DNA of 64,000 bases from NCBI RefSeq assembly GCF_030164425.1, contig NZ_JASNJD010000004.1:1-64000 (forward strand), read 5' to 3'. This document shows, one piece after another, positions 35,339 to 43,284 of this stretch (its first letter is position 1; each line of letters begins with the position of its first letter). The notes under the pieces are model-generated. The model saw only the letters and a program-made list of their open reading frames with translations. It was not told where the DNA came from and did no database searches. Made by a program: the position numbers and the translations under genes. The stretch is from Pseudodonghicola flavimaris (GTDB taxonomy: Bacteria; Pseudomonadota; Alphaproteobacteria; Rhodobacterales; Rhodobacteraceae).

Positions 35339-36570
35339 AATTCCTGCTCCGCAATCTGACGCACGGCCTCCTCCAGGACCGTGACTGCCTGGGCGATCGG
35401 CGCCCAGTCCGTATGTTCCTCCGGGCAATGGCTGCGCCCGTCTTTCGAGGGCACGAAGAGCATCGCCACCGGCAGATGCGCCGCGACGATCCCGGCATCG
35501 TGATTGGCCCCCGACGGCAGCCGGCTGTGGCGGATGCCATGGGCCCGTGCCGCCGCCGCCAGGCTCTCTTGCATCCCGGACGACAGCGCCACCGGCGCCT
35601 CGCCATAGATGCGGCGGACCTTTGTCTCACTGCCGAAGGCGGCGCCGGTCTCGGCCACCAGTGCCTCGGTCATCGCGGTGGCCCGGGACAGGGCGGTGCC
35701 ATCGGTGTCGCGGATCTCCAGCGCCAGCCGCACCTCTCCCGGCACCACATTGGCCTGGTTCGGCATCAGCTTGACCACGCCGATGGTGCCCCTGAGCGTG
35801 TCGCTCGGGTCGGCGAGGATCATGGCGCGGAAGCGGTCGGCAAAGTGGGCGGTGGCGGCGAAGGCATCGTTTCGCAGCTCCATCGGCGCGGCGCCGGCAT
35901 GGTCGGGGCGGCCGGTGAAGCGGATCGCGAACCGCTCCTGCCCGGCGATGGCGGTGACGATGCCCACCGCGTCGCCGCGCGCCTCCAGCACCGGGCCCTG
36001 TTCGATGTGCAGCTCGACATAGCCGTGCAGGTCGGAGAAATCGCGGGCGGCCTCGCGCACGCGGGAGGGATCGAACCCGGCCTCCGCCATCGCCTCGACC
36101 AGCGGTGTGCCGTCCTGGCCGCGTTTTTGCGCCAGATCGTCGGGGGTGAAACCGCCGGTCATCGCCCGGCTGCCGGTGAAGGGACCGAAGCGGCCCTCCT
36201 CGTCGCGAAAGGCGATCACCTCGATGGGGCGGGCCCAGGTGCCGGCGGCGATGGCACGCCGGGCGATCTCAAGCCCTGCCAGCACCCCCAGCGCGCCGTC
36301 ATAGGCGCCGCCGTTTTTCACCGTGTCCAGATGCGACCCCAGCGCCACCGCCGGCCCCATGCCCGGGGTGCGGGCGATGGCATTGCCGAAGGCGTCATAC
36401 CGCGCGCTCATCCCCATCTCGCGGGCGCGGGCCAGGAACCACTCCTGCGCGGCGCAATCCTGTGGCCCGAAGGCCGGGCGGCTCCAGCCGCCCTCGGGAT
36501 CGCGCCCAATGGCAGAGAGCGCCTGGAAATCGGCGATCAGACCGGCGATGGGGGCGAGCGGGTCGGTCAT
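35335..36570 (-). CDS. Zn-dependent N-carbamoyl-amino-acid hydrolase / allantoate amidohydrolase family (M20)
   Basis: 411 residues. Di-zinc motifs are in place: SHLDTVKNGGAYDGALG (His and bridging Asp), FRDEEGRFGPFTGSRAMTG (Glu pair), ELHIEQGPVLE (His) and GANHDAG (His). The EQG and SGANHD elements place it with L-carbamoylases, beta-ureidopropionases and allantoate amidohydrolases, which hydrolyse a ureido group to CO2, NH3 and an amine. It overlaps the cyclic amidase by 4 nt; the two-step logic is ring opening to a carbamoyl compound, then decarbamoylation. No pyrimidine-reductase genes are near, so plain uracil breakdown is not the likely purpose. Confidence 0.9.
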   Translation of the reverse strand: MTDPLAPIAGLIADFQALSAIGRDPEGGWSRPAFGPQDCAAQEWFLARAREMGMSARYDAFGNAIARTPGMGPAVALGSHLDTVKNGGAYDGALGVLAGLEIARRAIAAGTWARPIEVIAFRDEEGRFGPFTGSRAMTGGFTPDDLAQKRGQDGTPLVEAMAEAGFDPSRVREAARDFSDLHGYVELHIEQGPVLEARGDAVGIVTAIAGQERFAIRFTGRPDHAGAAPMELRNDAFAATAHFADRFRAMILADPSDTLRGTIGVVKLMPNQANVVPGEVRLALEIRDTDGTALSRATAMTEALVAETGAAFGSETKVRRIYGEAPVALSSGMQESLAAAARAHGIRHSRLPSGANHDAGIVAAHLPVAMLFVPSKDGRSHCPEEHTDWAPIAQAVTVLEEAVRQIAEQEF

Positions 36571-37955
36571 GGCAGATCGGGCCGGACGGCGGTGCCGCGT
36601 TCCAGGAACCGGCCCTGACCGGCCTCGCCCAGAAATTCGCCATTCTCGACCACCACGCGGCCGCGCAGCAGGGTGGTGTCGATCATGCCGGTCACTTCCA
36701 TCCCAGAATAGGGATTGTAGCCGATGTCGCCATAATCGCTGTCGGGGCTGATCACCTGCCGCCGCCCGGGGTTGAGGATGGCGATATCGGCGTCATAGCC
36801 GGGCGCGATCCGGCCCTTGCGGTCGCCGATGCCGAAGATATCGGCCGGCCAGGTGGAGGTGAGGCGCGCGAATTGATCGAGGCTGATCCGCCCCTGATCG
36901 ACGCCGAGGGTGTAGAGCATCGGCAGCCGGATCTCGATCCCCGGCGCGCCATTGGCGACATCGGCGAAGGAGGGCAGGCCCATCGCCTTGGCGGCAGCGG
37001 AGTAGGACACCTCGTCCGAGGTCACGGCGGAGAGCACGCTGCGGGCCAGCGCCTGCCACAGCGCGGCCTGATTGTCGGCATCCCGGAGCGGCGGGCTGAG
37101 GATGAAGTTATGGCCGTCCTCGCGTTCCAGCGCCTCGTCCGTCAGGGCGAGGAAATGGGTGCAGGTCTCTGCCGTGATCTTGCTGCCACGCTTGCGGGCG
37201 GCCTCGACCAGCGGCAGCGCGCCCTTGGCCACGAGGTGCAGAATATGGACGCCGCAGCCGGTATCCTCGGAGAAGAGGATGGCGCGCGAGACCGCCTCGA
37301 TCTCGGAAATCGGCGGCCGGGTCAGGGCGTGCCATCGCGGTTCCGTATGACCCTTGGCGATGGCCTCGGCGCGCAGCGCCTCGACGATGCCGGCGTTTTC
37401 GGCATGCAGCACGATCATCAGATCGTCCTTGGCGGCCTGCTGCATCAGCCGGTAGAGCTGACCGTCCTCCAGCTTGAGCCCGTCTTCCTCATAGACCGTA
37501 TAGACCTTGAGCGAGGAGACGCCCGCGGCGCGCAGCCCGGCCAGTTCGGCCAGGGTGTCGTCGTTCACGTCCGTCGCGATCAGATGCAGCCCGTAATCGA
37601 CGGTGACCACCGGATCGGCCTGCTTGCGGCGATGGGCAAGGCCCGCCAGCATCGACTTGCCGCGCCGTTGCAGCGCGAAATCGACGATGGAGGTGGTGCC
37701 GCCCCTGAGCGCCGCGATACCCCCCGTTTCGAAGTCATAGACCGAGCGTTGGCCCATGAAACCCACCAGCAGGTGCACATGCGGGTCGACGCCCCCGGGC
37801 AGCACGATCCTGCCGGTGGCGTCGATCACCCGGTCGCCTGTCCCGGTGCCGGGATCGACGATGGCCTTGATCTTTTCGCCTTCGATCAGAATGTCGGCGG
37901 TGGTGGTGCCCTCGGGCAGAACCACGGTGCCGTTCGCGATCACCAGATCGGTCAT
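36567..37955 (-). CDS. dihydropyrimidinase/hydantoinase-type cyclic amidase
   Basis: 462 residues of the amidohydrolase superfamily. Metal-binding elements are HVHL (around residue 58), the carbamylated-Lys segment SSLKVYTVYE, LHAEN, ILHLV and a final Asp in TSDEVSY. Most hydantoinases read SDHxxF at that last site; here the His is replaced by Glu while the metal-ligand Asp is kept, so a changed substrate range is possible. The enzyme opens a cyclic amide, imide or ureide ring. It lies between the PLP enzyme and the carbamoylase, overlapping both by 4 nt, which ties ring opening to sulfur/amino chemistry and side-chain oxidation. Confidence 0.9.
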   Translation of the reverse strand: MTDLVIANGTVVLPEGTTTADILIEGEKIKAIVDPGTGTGDRVIDATGRIVLPGGVDPHVHLLVGFMGQRSVYDFETGGIAALRGGTTSIVDFALQRRGKSMLAGLAHRRKQADPVVTVDYGLHLIATDVNDDTLAELAGLRAAGVSSLKVYTVYEEDGLKLEDGQLYRLMQQAAKDDLMIVLHAENAGIVEALRAEAIAKGHTEPRWHALTRPPISEIEAVSRAILFSEDTGCGVHILHLVAKGALPLVEAARKRGSKITAETCTHFLALTDEALEREDGHNFILSPPLRDADNQAALWQALARSVLSAVTSDEVSYSAAAKAMGLPSFADVANGAPGIEIRLPMLYTLGVDQGRISLDQFARLTSTWPADIFGIGDRKGRIAPGYDADIAILNPGRRQVISPDSDYGDIGYNPYSGMEVTGMIDTTLLRGRVVVENGEFLGEAGQGRFLERGTAVRPDLP

Positions 37956-39142
37956 TTGCAGTCCTCCAAAGCCTGGGTGAGATCCTCGATCAGATCCTCC
38001 GCCTCCTCGATCCCGGCGGAGATGCGCACCAGCGTGTCGCCGATCCCCATCTCGCGCCGCTTCTCGGGCGGTACGGAATAATGCGATGTATTGCCCGGCT
38101 GGCTGATCAGGCTTTCGACGCCGCCGACCGAGGGGCCGATGGCAAAGAGCCGGGTGGCGTCGACCACATGGCGGGCGGCCTCTGCGCTGGCCATCTCGAA
38201 GGACATCAGCCCGCCGAATCCAGTCATCTGCTTGGCCGCCAGGGCGTGGTCGTCGTGGTTGGCAAGCCCGGGGTAATGGACCTTGCCGACCGCCGGGTGG
38301 GCGGCAAGAAATTCTGCCAGCCGCTGGCCGTTTTCGTTGTGTCGGGTCATTCGCAGGCCGTAGGTCGCCATGCCGCGCATCAGCAGCCAGACGGCATGCG
38401 GGTCCATCACCCCGCCGTTGGCCTGGGAAAACGACCGCACCGCGCGCAACTCGGACCGGGCACCGCAGACGGCACCGGCCAGAACGTCGCCATGGCCGTT
38501 GAGGTATTTGGTCGCCGAATGGATCAGCAGATCGGCGCCCAGCTCCAGCGGGCGCTGGTTCATCGGCCCGCCCAGGGTGCCGTCGACCACCAGCTTGGCG
38601 CCGGCCTGATGGGCGATGGCCGCGAGGGCCGGAAGATCGACGATGCGCACCAGCGGGTTGGTCGGCGTTTCGGCATAGATCACCCTGGTCTTTTCGGTGA
38701 CGCAGGCCGCGACATCCCCGGGTGCCAGCGAGGTGGCCCAGCGGACGGTGACGCCCTGCCGCGGCAGAAGCTCGGTGAAATAGCGCAGGGTCACGCCATA
38801 GATATCGGGCAGGGCGACCAGCTCGTCCCCGGCCTGCAGGAGCGGCGCCAGTGCCCCGGTCACCGCCGCCATGCCCGAGGCGAAGAGGGCGGCGGATTGC
38901 GCCCCCTCCAGCGCCGCGAGCCGCTGCTCGGCGGCCATCACGGTGGGGTTGCGCACCCGCGAATAGACAAAGCCGCGCGCCTTGCCGCTGTTCACCGCCT
39001 CCAGCCCTTCGGTATCGGGGGCGGCGAAGGTGACGCTTTGATAGATCGGCATGGTCACAGCGCCCTCATGGGCCCGTGGGTCCAGCCCGGCGTGCACCGC
39101 AAGGGTGCCCAACCGGTCGGAATGGCGCGCGTCCTTGGTCAT
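37952..39142 (-). CDS. Cys/Met-metabolism PLP enzyme (cystathionine gamma-synthase/lyase-like)
   Basis: 396 residues. The PLP lysine lies in HSATKYLNGHGDVLAGAV, and TMPIYQSVTF, YSRVRNPT, FASGMAA and the C-terminal GGVESLISQPGNTSHYSVP are all family marks. The canonical VDNTFATP stretch reads VDGTLGGP, an unusual change next to the cofactor-binding Asp, so the reaction may differ from known members. The family makes or breaks C-S bonds in thioether amino acids. In this operon it is the only obvious C-S bond enzyme, with a rhodanese at the operon end. Overlaps both neighbours by 4 nt. Confidence 0.9.
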   Translation of the reverse strand: MTKDARHSDRLGTLAVHAGLDPRAHEGAVTMPIYQSVTFAAPDTEGLEAVNSGKARGFVYSRVRNPTVMAAEQRLAALEGAQSAALFASGMAAVTGALAPLLQAGDELVALPDIYGVTLRYFTELLPRQGVTVRWATSLAPGDVAACVTEKTRVIYAETPTNPLVRIVDLPALAAIAHQAGAKLVVDGTLGGPMNQRPLELGADLLIHSATKYLNGHGDVLAGAVCGARSELRAVRSFSQANGGVMDPHAVWLLMRGMATYGLRMTRHNENGQRLAEFLAAHPAVGKVHYPGLANHDDHALAAKQMTGFGGLMSFEMASAEAARHVVDATRLFAIGPSVGGVESLISQPGNTSHYSVPPEKRREMGIGDTLVRISAGIEEAEDLIEDLTQALEDCK

Positions 39143-40284
39143 TTGGTCAGCTCGCGCGAGATGATGATGCGCAGGATTTCCGAGGTGCCGCCGCCGATCT
39201 CGGCCAGCTTGGAATCGCGGAAATGCCGCTGCATGTCGTATTCCATCAGATAGCCCCAGCCTCCCATCATCCGCATGCCGTTGAGCGCGGCGCGCACGTA
39301 GGTTTCGGACGAATAGAGGTTGGCGACGGCGCTTTCCTTGTTGTTGGGAATGCCTCGGTCCACCAGATTGGAGGAACGGTAGAGCAGCAGCCGCGCCGCC
39401 TCGATCTCCATATGCATGTCGGCAAGCTTGGCGCGGGTCAGCTGGAAGCTGTTGATCTTCTGGCCGAATTGCTCGCGCTCATCGGTGTATTGCAGGATCT
39501 TGTCCAGGCAGCTCTGCGCCGCGCCGACGTTCACCGCCGACAGGCAGCAGCGTTCGTAGTCCAGAGTTTTCAGCGCGTTCAGCCAGCCGGAATTGGCGCC
39601 GCCGATGATCGCATCCTTGGGCAGGCGCACGTCCTTCAGGAAGATCTCGTTCAGGTCCATGGGCTTCAGGCCCAGTTTCTTCAGCTTGCGTATCTCCACC
39701 CCGGGGGTCTTGGGGTCGAGCAGGAACATGGTGATGCCCTTGTGTTTGGGCGCCTCCGCGTCGGAGCGAGCCATCAGCAGGATGTAATCGGCTTCCTGCG
39801 CGCAGGAGCAGAACATCTTCTGGCCGTTGATCACCCATTCGTCGCCCTCCAGCACCGCGCGGGTGCGCAGGGAGGCGGCGTCCGACCCCGAATTCGGTTC
39901 CGACAGCGAGAAGGCGAAACGGATCTCCCCCTTGGCCAGTTTCGGCAGCAGCTCCTTCTTCTGCTCTTCGGTGCCGAAGTGGACCAGCGCGTCGGTGGCG
40001 ATCACGATGGTGGTATAGAAGATATTGGCGCCGGCCTCGAAATGCATGGCGAATTCTTCCAGGAAGACCGCCAGATCGGTGCAGCTGCCGCCCATGCCGC
40101 CGTATTCCTCCGGGATCGGCAGGCCCAGCCAGCCGGTCGCGGCCAGCTTGTCATAGAGCTCGAACGGGAATTTCTCCTCCTCATCGCAGGCACGGACATA
40201 GTCCGGCGGGCATTCCTTCAGCAGGAAGCTGCGCAGGCTGTCGCGCATCAGGCGCTGTTCGTCACTCAGATCGAAATTCATCAT
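39139..40284 (-). CDS. acyl-CoA dehydrogenase (isovaleryl-CoA-dehydrogenase-like active site)
   Basis: 381 residues. Family signatures FALTEPGAGSDA-like (FSLSEPNSGSDAASL here) and the C-terminal QRHFRDSKLAEIGGGTSEILR are present. The usual catalytic Glu of the EGT motif is absent (IGGGT); instead LDYERCCLSAVNVG carries a Glu at the place used by isovaleryl-CoA dehydrogenase. It oxidises an acyl-CoA to the 2-enoyl-CoA with FAD, passing electrons to ETF. ATG 40284 follows AAAGGG; the stop overlaps the PLP gene. A second dehydrogenase with the other type of active site is coded at 41067, so two different acyl-CoA shapes are probably oxidised. Confidence 0.92.
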   Translation of the reverse strand: MMNFDLSDEQRLMRDSLRSFLLKECPPDYVRACDEEEKFPFELYDKLAATGWLGLPIPEEYGGMGGSCTDLAVFLEEFAMHFEAGANIFYTTIVIATDALVHFGTEEQKKELLPKLAKGEIRFAFSLSEPNSGSDAASLRTRAVLEGDEWVINGQKMFCSCAQEADYILLMARSDAEAPKHKGITMFLLDPKTPGVEIRKLKKLGLKPMDLNEIFLKDVRLPKDAIIGGANSGWLNALKTLDYERCCLSAVNVGAAQSCLDKILQYTDEREQFGQKINSFQLTRAKLADMHMEIEAARLLLYRSSNLVDRGIPNNKESAVANLYSSETYVRAALNGMRMMGGWGYLMEYDMQRHFRDSKLAEIGGGTSEILRIIISRELTK

Positions 40285-40287
40285 CAG

Positions 40288-41070
40288 TTATTTCCCTTTC
40301 CAGCGCGGCGCGCGTTTCTCGGCAAAGGCGCGGGGGCCCTCGCTGAAGTCCTCCGAGGCGCGCATGCGGTCGCGCGCGGGCAGGCCGCCGAGGATCGTCT
40401 CGAAGGCCTGCTTGTCCTGCAGCATCTCGACCTCGCGGGTGGCCTCCAGCAACGCCGCCACGGCGAGCGGTGCGCCGGTGACGATTTCTGCCGCGATCTC
40501 ATGGGCCACTGTCATCAGCTCGTCCCGCGGCACGATGCGGTTGACGAAGCCGTAGTGCCTGGCCTCCTCCGCCCCCATGCGCCGGCCGGTCAGCAATAGT
40601 TCCGAGGCGATGTTGCCGGGCAGCTTGCGATGCGCCCGCCAGAGACCGCCGGCCTCGGGAATGAAACCGCGGGCAAGCTCCGGCAGGGCGAATTCCACAT
40701 GTGGCGCGGCCAGCACGATCTGGCAGTTCAGCGCGAATTCGAAACCGCCGCCGACCGCCAGCCCGTTGATCGCGCAGATCACCGGCTTCAGCATGTCGTG
40801 GCGGTTCAGCCCCATAAACCCATGCGGGCCGAAATCCTCGCCATCGTCGCCGGCGGCCACCGCCTTCAGATCCCAGCCGGCCGAAAACATCCGGTCGCCG
40901 GTGGCGGTGACGATCCCCACCCTGAGGGCGGGGTCGTCGTTCAGCCGGGTCAGCGCCGCGTCCAGATCGCGGCTGGCCTGCTGGTCGAAGGCATTGGCGG
41001 GCGGGTGATCGAAGATGATCTCCAGCACCTCGCCCTTGACTTCCGTCTTGATGCGGGATGGCTGGCTCAT
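40288..41070 (-). CDS. enoyl-CoA hydratase/isomerase (CaiD-like crotonase)
   Basis: 260 residues. The oxyanion-hole segments are FSAGWDLKAVAAG and INGLAVGGGFEFAL, and the C-terminal part LPELARGFIPEAGGLWRAHRKLPG contains the catalytic Glu pair region. TGRRMGAEEARHYGFVNRIV is nearly identical in style to carnitinyl-CoA dehydratases (CaiD), but no CaiB-type CoA-transferase or carnitine gene is near. The start (ATG 41070) overlaps the first dehydrogenase stop. It should hydrate the enoyl-CoA made by the neighbouring dehydrogenase in the side-chain oxidation of the operon's substrate. Confidence 0.9.
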   Translation of the reverse strand: MSQPSRIKTEVKGEVLEIIFDHPPANAFDQQASRDLDAALTRLNDDPALRVGIVTATGDRMFSAGWDLKAVAAGDDGEDFGPHGFMGLNRHDMLKPVICAINGLAVGGGFEFALNCQIVLAAPHVEFALPELARGFIPEAGGLWRAHRKLPGNIASELLLTGRRMGAEEARHYGFVNRIVPRDELMTVAHEIAAEIVTGAPLAVAALLEATREVEMLQDKQAFETILGGLPARDRMRASEDFSEGPRAFAEKRAPRWKGK

Positions 41071-42224
41071 GCCGGGAACTCCCGCAGCACGTCTTTCGAG
41101 ATGATGTCGCGGTGGATTTCCGAGGTGCCTTCCCAGATCCGCTCCACCCGCACGTCGCGCCACATGCGTTCGATCGGCCATTCGCGGGTGACGCCCATGC
41201 CGCCCAGCATCTGCATCGCGTTGTCGGTGACCCGGCCGGCCATTTCGGAACCGAAGAGGTTGACCTGAGACGCCTCGCGCTGGGTGATGGTGCCGGCTTC
41301 CATCTTGGCGGCGCCGTCCAGCACCATCAGCCGGGTGGCGTGGATCTCCATCGCCATGTCGGCCAGCTTGAAGGCCGTGCCCTGGAATTCGCCGATGGTC
41401 TTGCCGAAGGCCCTGCGGGTATTGGCGTATTGCGCCGCGATCCCCATGGCGCGTTCGGCGACGCCGATGCAATTGCCGGCCAGCATGATGCGGCCCGAGA
41501 AGATCCAGTTCTTGGCGATCTGGAAGCCGCCGCCTTCCTCGCCCAGGATGTTGCGGGCCGGCACCCGCACGTCGGAGAACGAGATGGCGCAGGATTTCAT
41601 GCCGCGGTTGCCGACCACATGGATCGGGCTGACGGCGATGCCGGGGGTGTCCTTGTCGACCAGGAAGGCGGTGATGCGTTTCCGCGGTCCCTTCGGGGTC
41701 TCGTCAACGCCGGTCACCGCGAAGAGGATGATGAAATCCGCCTTCATCGCCATGGTGATGAAGATCTTCTCGCCGTTGACGACATAATCGTCGCCGTCGC
41801 GCACCGCCCTGGTGGCGATCTGGCGGGCGTCCGATCCGGCGCCCGGCTCGGTCAGGGCGAAGCATTCCCAGCGTTCGCCGGTGATCACCGGTTTCAGATA
41901 GGTGTCGATCTGGTCGCCCTGACAGGCCGTGAGGATCGGGGCGGGGCGGTTGCAGATCACATGCAGGGCCCGGCTGGTGCGGCCGAACTCGATCTCGGCC
42001 ATGCAGCGCAGCGATTGGCCCAGACCGCCGCCGCCCATCTCCTCGGGCATGTTGATGGCGTAATAGCCCGCCGCGATCGCCTTTTGCCGGATCTCGTCGA
42101 ACAGATCGTCGGGCACGTTGTCGAGCTCTTCGACCAGCTTCTCATGTGGCTGCAGCTCGGCCTCGACAAAGGCGCGCACGCCTTCGGCCACCATGCGTTG
42201 ATCTTCGGTGATGGAGAGTGACAT
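41067..42224 (-). CDS. acyl-CoA dehydrogenase (first gene of the leftward operon)
   Basis: 385 residues. FALTEPGAGSDARQIATRA and the substrate-binding NWIFSGRIMLAGNCIG segment are typical, and the catalytic Glu sits in RIWEGTSEIHR, as in short/medium-chain enzymes. FAD is reduced and electrons go to ETF. The ATG at 42224 has AAGGAAG upstream and faces the divergent IclR gene across 293 bp containing a CGAAA-N5-TTTCG dyad. Every following gene down to the rhodanese is on this strand with overlaps or short gaps, so this is the operon's promoter-proximal gene. Confidence 0.92.
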   Translation of the reverse strand: MSLSITEDQRMVAEGVRAFVEAELQPHEKLVEELDNVPDDLFDEIRQKAIAAGYYAINMPEEMGGGGLGQSLRCMAEIEFGRTSRALHVICNRPAPILTACQGDQIDTYLKPVITGERWECFALTEPGAGSDARQIATRAVRDGDDYVVNGEKIFITMAMKADFIILFAVTGVDETPKGPRKRITAFLVDKDTPGIAVSPIHVVGNRGMKSCAISFSDVRVPARNILGEEGGGFQIAKNWIFSGRIMLAGNCIGVAERAMGIAAQYANTRRAFGKTIGEFQGTAFKLADMAMEIHATRLMVLDGAAKMEAGTITQREASQVNLFGSEMAGRVTDNAMQMLGGMGVTREWPIERMWRDVRVERIWEGTSEIHRDIISKDVLREFPA

Positions 42225-42302
42225 CCGGTCTTCCTTTCTGATCCAGGCGGCGCCCCGCCGGGCGGTTCCGGGGCTGCCGATCTGATCTGTCGTTTTAATA
42301 TT

Positions 42303-42317
42303 CGAAATGAGGTTTCG
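42303..42317. promoter_or_regulatory. candidate IclR-family operator in the divergent promoter
   Basis: CGAAA (42303-42307) and TTTCG (42313-42317) form a perfect 5-bp dyad with a 5-nt spacer, inside the only A+T-rich stretch (about 42295-42345) of the 293-bp gap between the leftward operon and the IclR gene. GAAA-N5-TTTC dyads are common for IclR-family regulators such as KdgR. The gap contains no gene. Confidence 0.45.
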
Positions 42318-42517
42318 TTATTTTGGAAATTCTGTCAAGCTGACGGTGGAAATTTTCTGCCGGCCCCGGGGGGCGTGACGTTGGGTCCTGTTCCGATTTT
42401 CGGCATGGGATTTCAGTCGCCGGAAGAGTCTGATAGGCGAGGACCGGTACCGGTCTGCGCCCTGAGATTGATGTGGGCTCCGGGCCGGACCGGACCGTTG
42501 CTGTTGAGGAGACTTGG

Positions 42518-43267
42518 GTGTCGGGAACTGTGGGAAAGGCGCTGCGCCTGCTCGAATTGCTGTCGACCTATGACGCGCCGGTCAGGCTGTCCGAATTGTC
42601 GCGCGATGCGCAGATGAACAAGAGCACCGCCTATCGCATGCTCGAATCCCTGCGAAACCTGGGCTATGTGCAGCAGGACGAGCCGAACGGGCGCTACATG
42701 ATCACCACCAAGATGTGGCAGATCGGCGTGCGTGCGTTTCAGCGGCTGGATATCCGCAACATGGCCCGGCCCTATCTGGATACGCTCGCGCGGGAGACCG
42801 ACGAACCGGCTGTCCTGGCGATCATCGAGGGCAACGATGTGGTGATCGTCGACCGGGCGGCCTCGTCCCAGGCGATCCAGACGGTGTCGCAGATCGGATC
42901 GCGTACGCCGATCCATTGTTCCTCGCTCGGCAAGGCCTTCCTGATGGTGGAGACCGAGGAGCGGTTGCAAATGCTGAAACGCCCGTTGCAGCAATTCACG
43001 CCGAAGACCTTGACGCGGCTGGCCGATCTGCGCGCCAACGTGGAGGCGGCGCGGGAGGCCGGGATCGCCACCGCCTTCGACGAATTCGACGAGGGCGTCA
43101 GCGGCGTTTCGGCGCCGATCCTGGGCAGCGACGGCAAGGTGCATTGCACCATCGGCATCACGCTGCCCACGGCGCGGGCGGACGGGGAGACCTTCGAGGC
43201 CTGCAAGGCGATCGTGCGTCAGCAGGCCGACCTGTTTTCCGCCCAGCTGGGGTATGAGCCGCGCTGA
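42518..43267 (+). CDS. IclR-family transcriptional regulator
   Basis: 249 residues from the GTG at 42518, chosen for its GAGGAG ribosome site 7 nt upstream; a GTG at 42473 is in frame but lacks one. The N-terminal winged HTH is TVGKALRLLELLSTYDAPVRL and MNKSTAYRMLESLRNLGYV; the C-terminal IclR effector domain includes SRTPIHCSSLGKAFL and GIATAFDEFDEGVSGVSAPI. It lies between the two divergent parts of the catabolic region and is the only regulator there, so it probably controls the leftward 13-gene operon and also the 46430/46601 divergent promoter, where a near-perfect IclR-type palindrome is found. Confidence 0.93.
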   Translation: MSGTVGKALRLLELLSTYDAPVRLSELSRDAQMNKSTAYRMLESLRNLGYVQQDEPNGRYMITTKMWQIGVRAFQRLDIRNMARPYLDTLARETDEPAVLAIIEGNDVVIVDRAASSQAIQTVSQIGSRTPIHCSSLGKAFLMVETEERLQMLKRPLQQFTPKTLTRLADLRANVEAAREAGIATAFDEFDEGVSGVSAPILGSDGKVHCTIGITLPTARADGETFEACKAIVRQQADLFSAQLGYEPR

Positions 43268-43284
43268 GCGTCCGGCGGCGGGAT

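Noticed and set aside
35335-37955. Ordinary reductive pyrimidine catabolism from the dihydropyrimidinase/carbamoylase pair.
   Set aside because: No dihydropyrimidine dehydrogenase genes accompany them, and they are embedded by 4-nt overlaps in an acyl-CoA and sulfur-gene operon.
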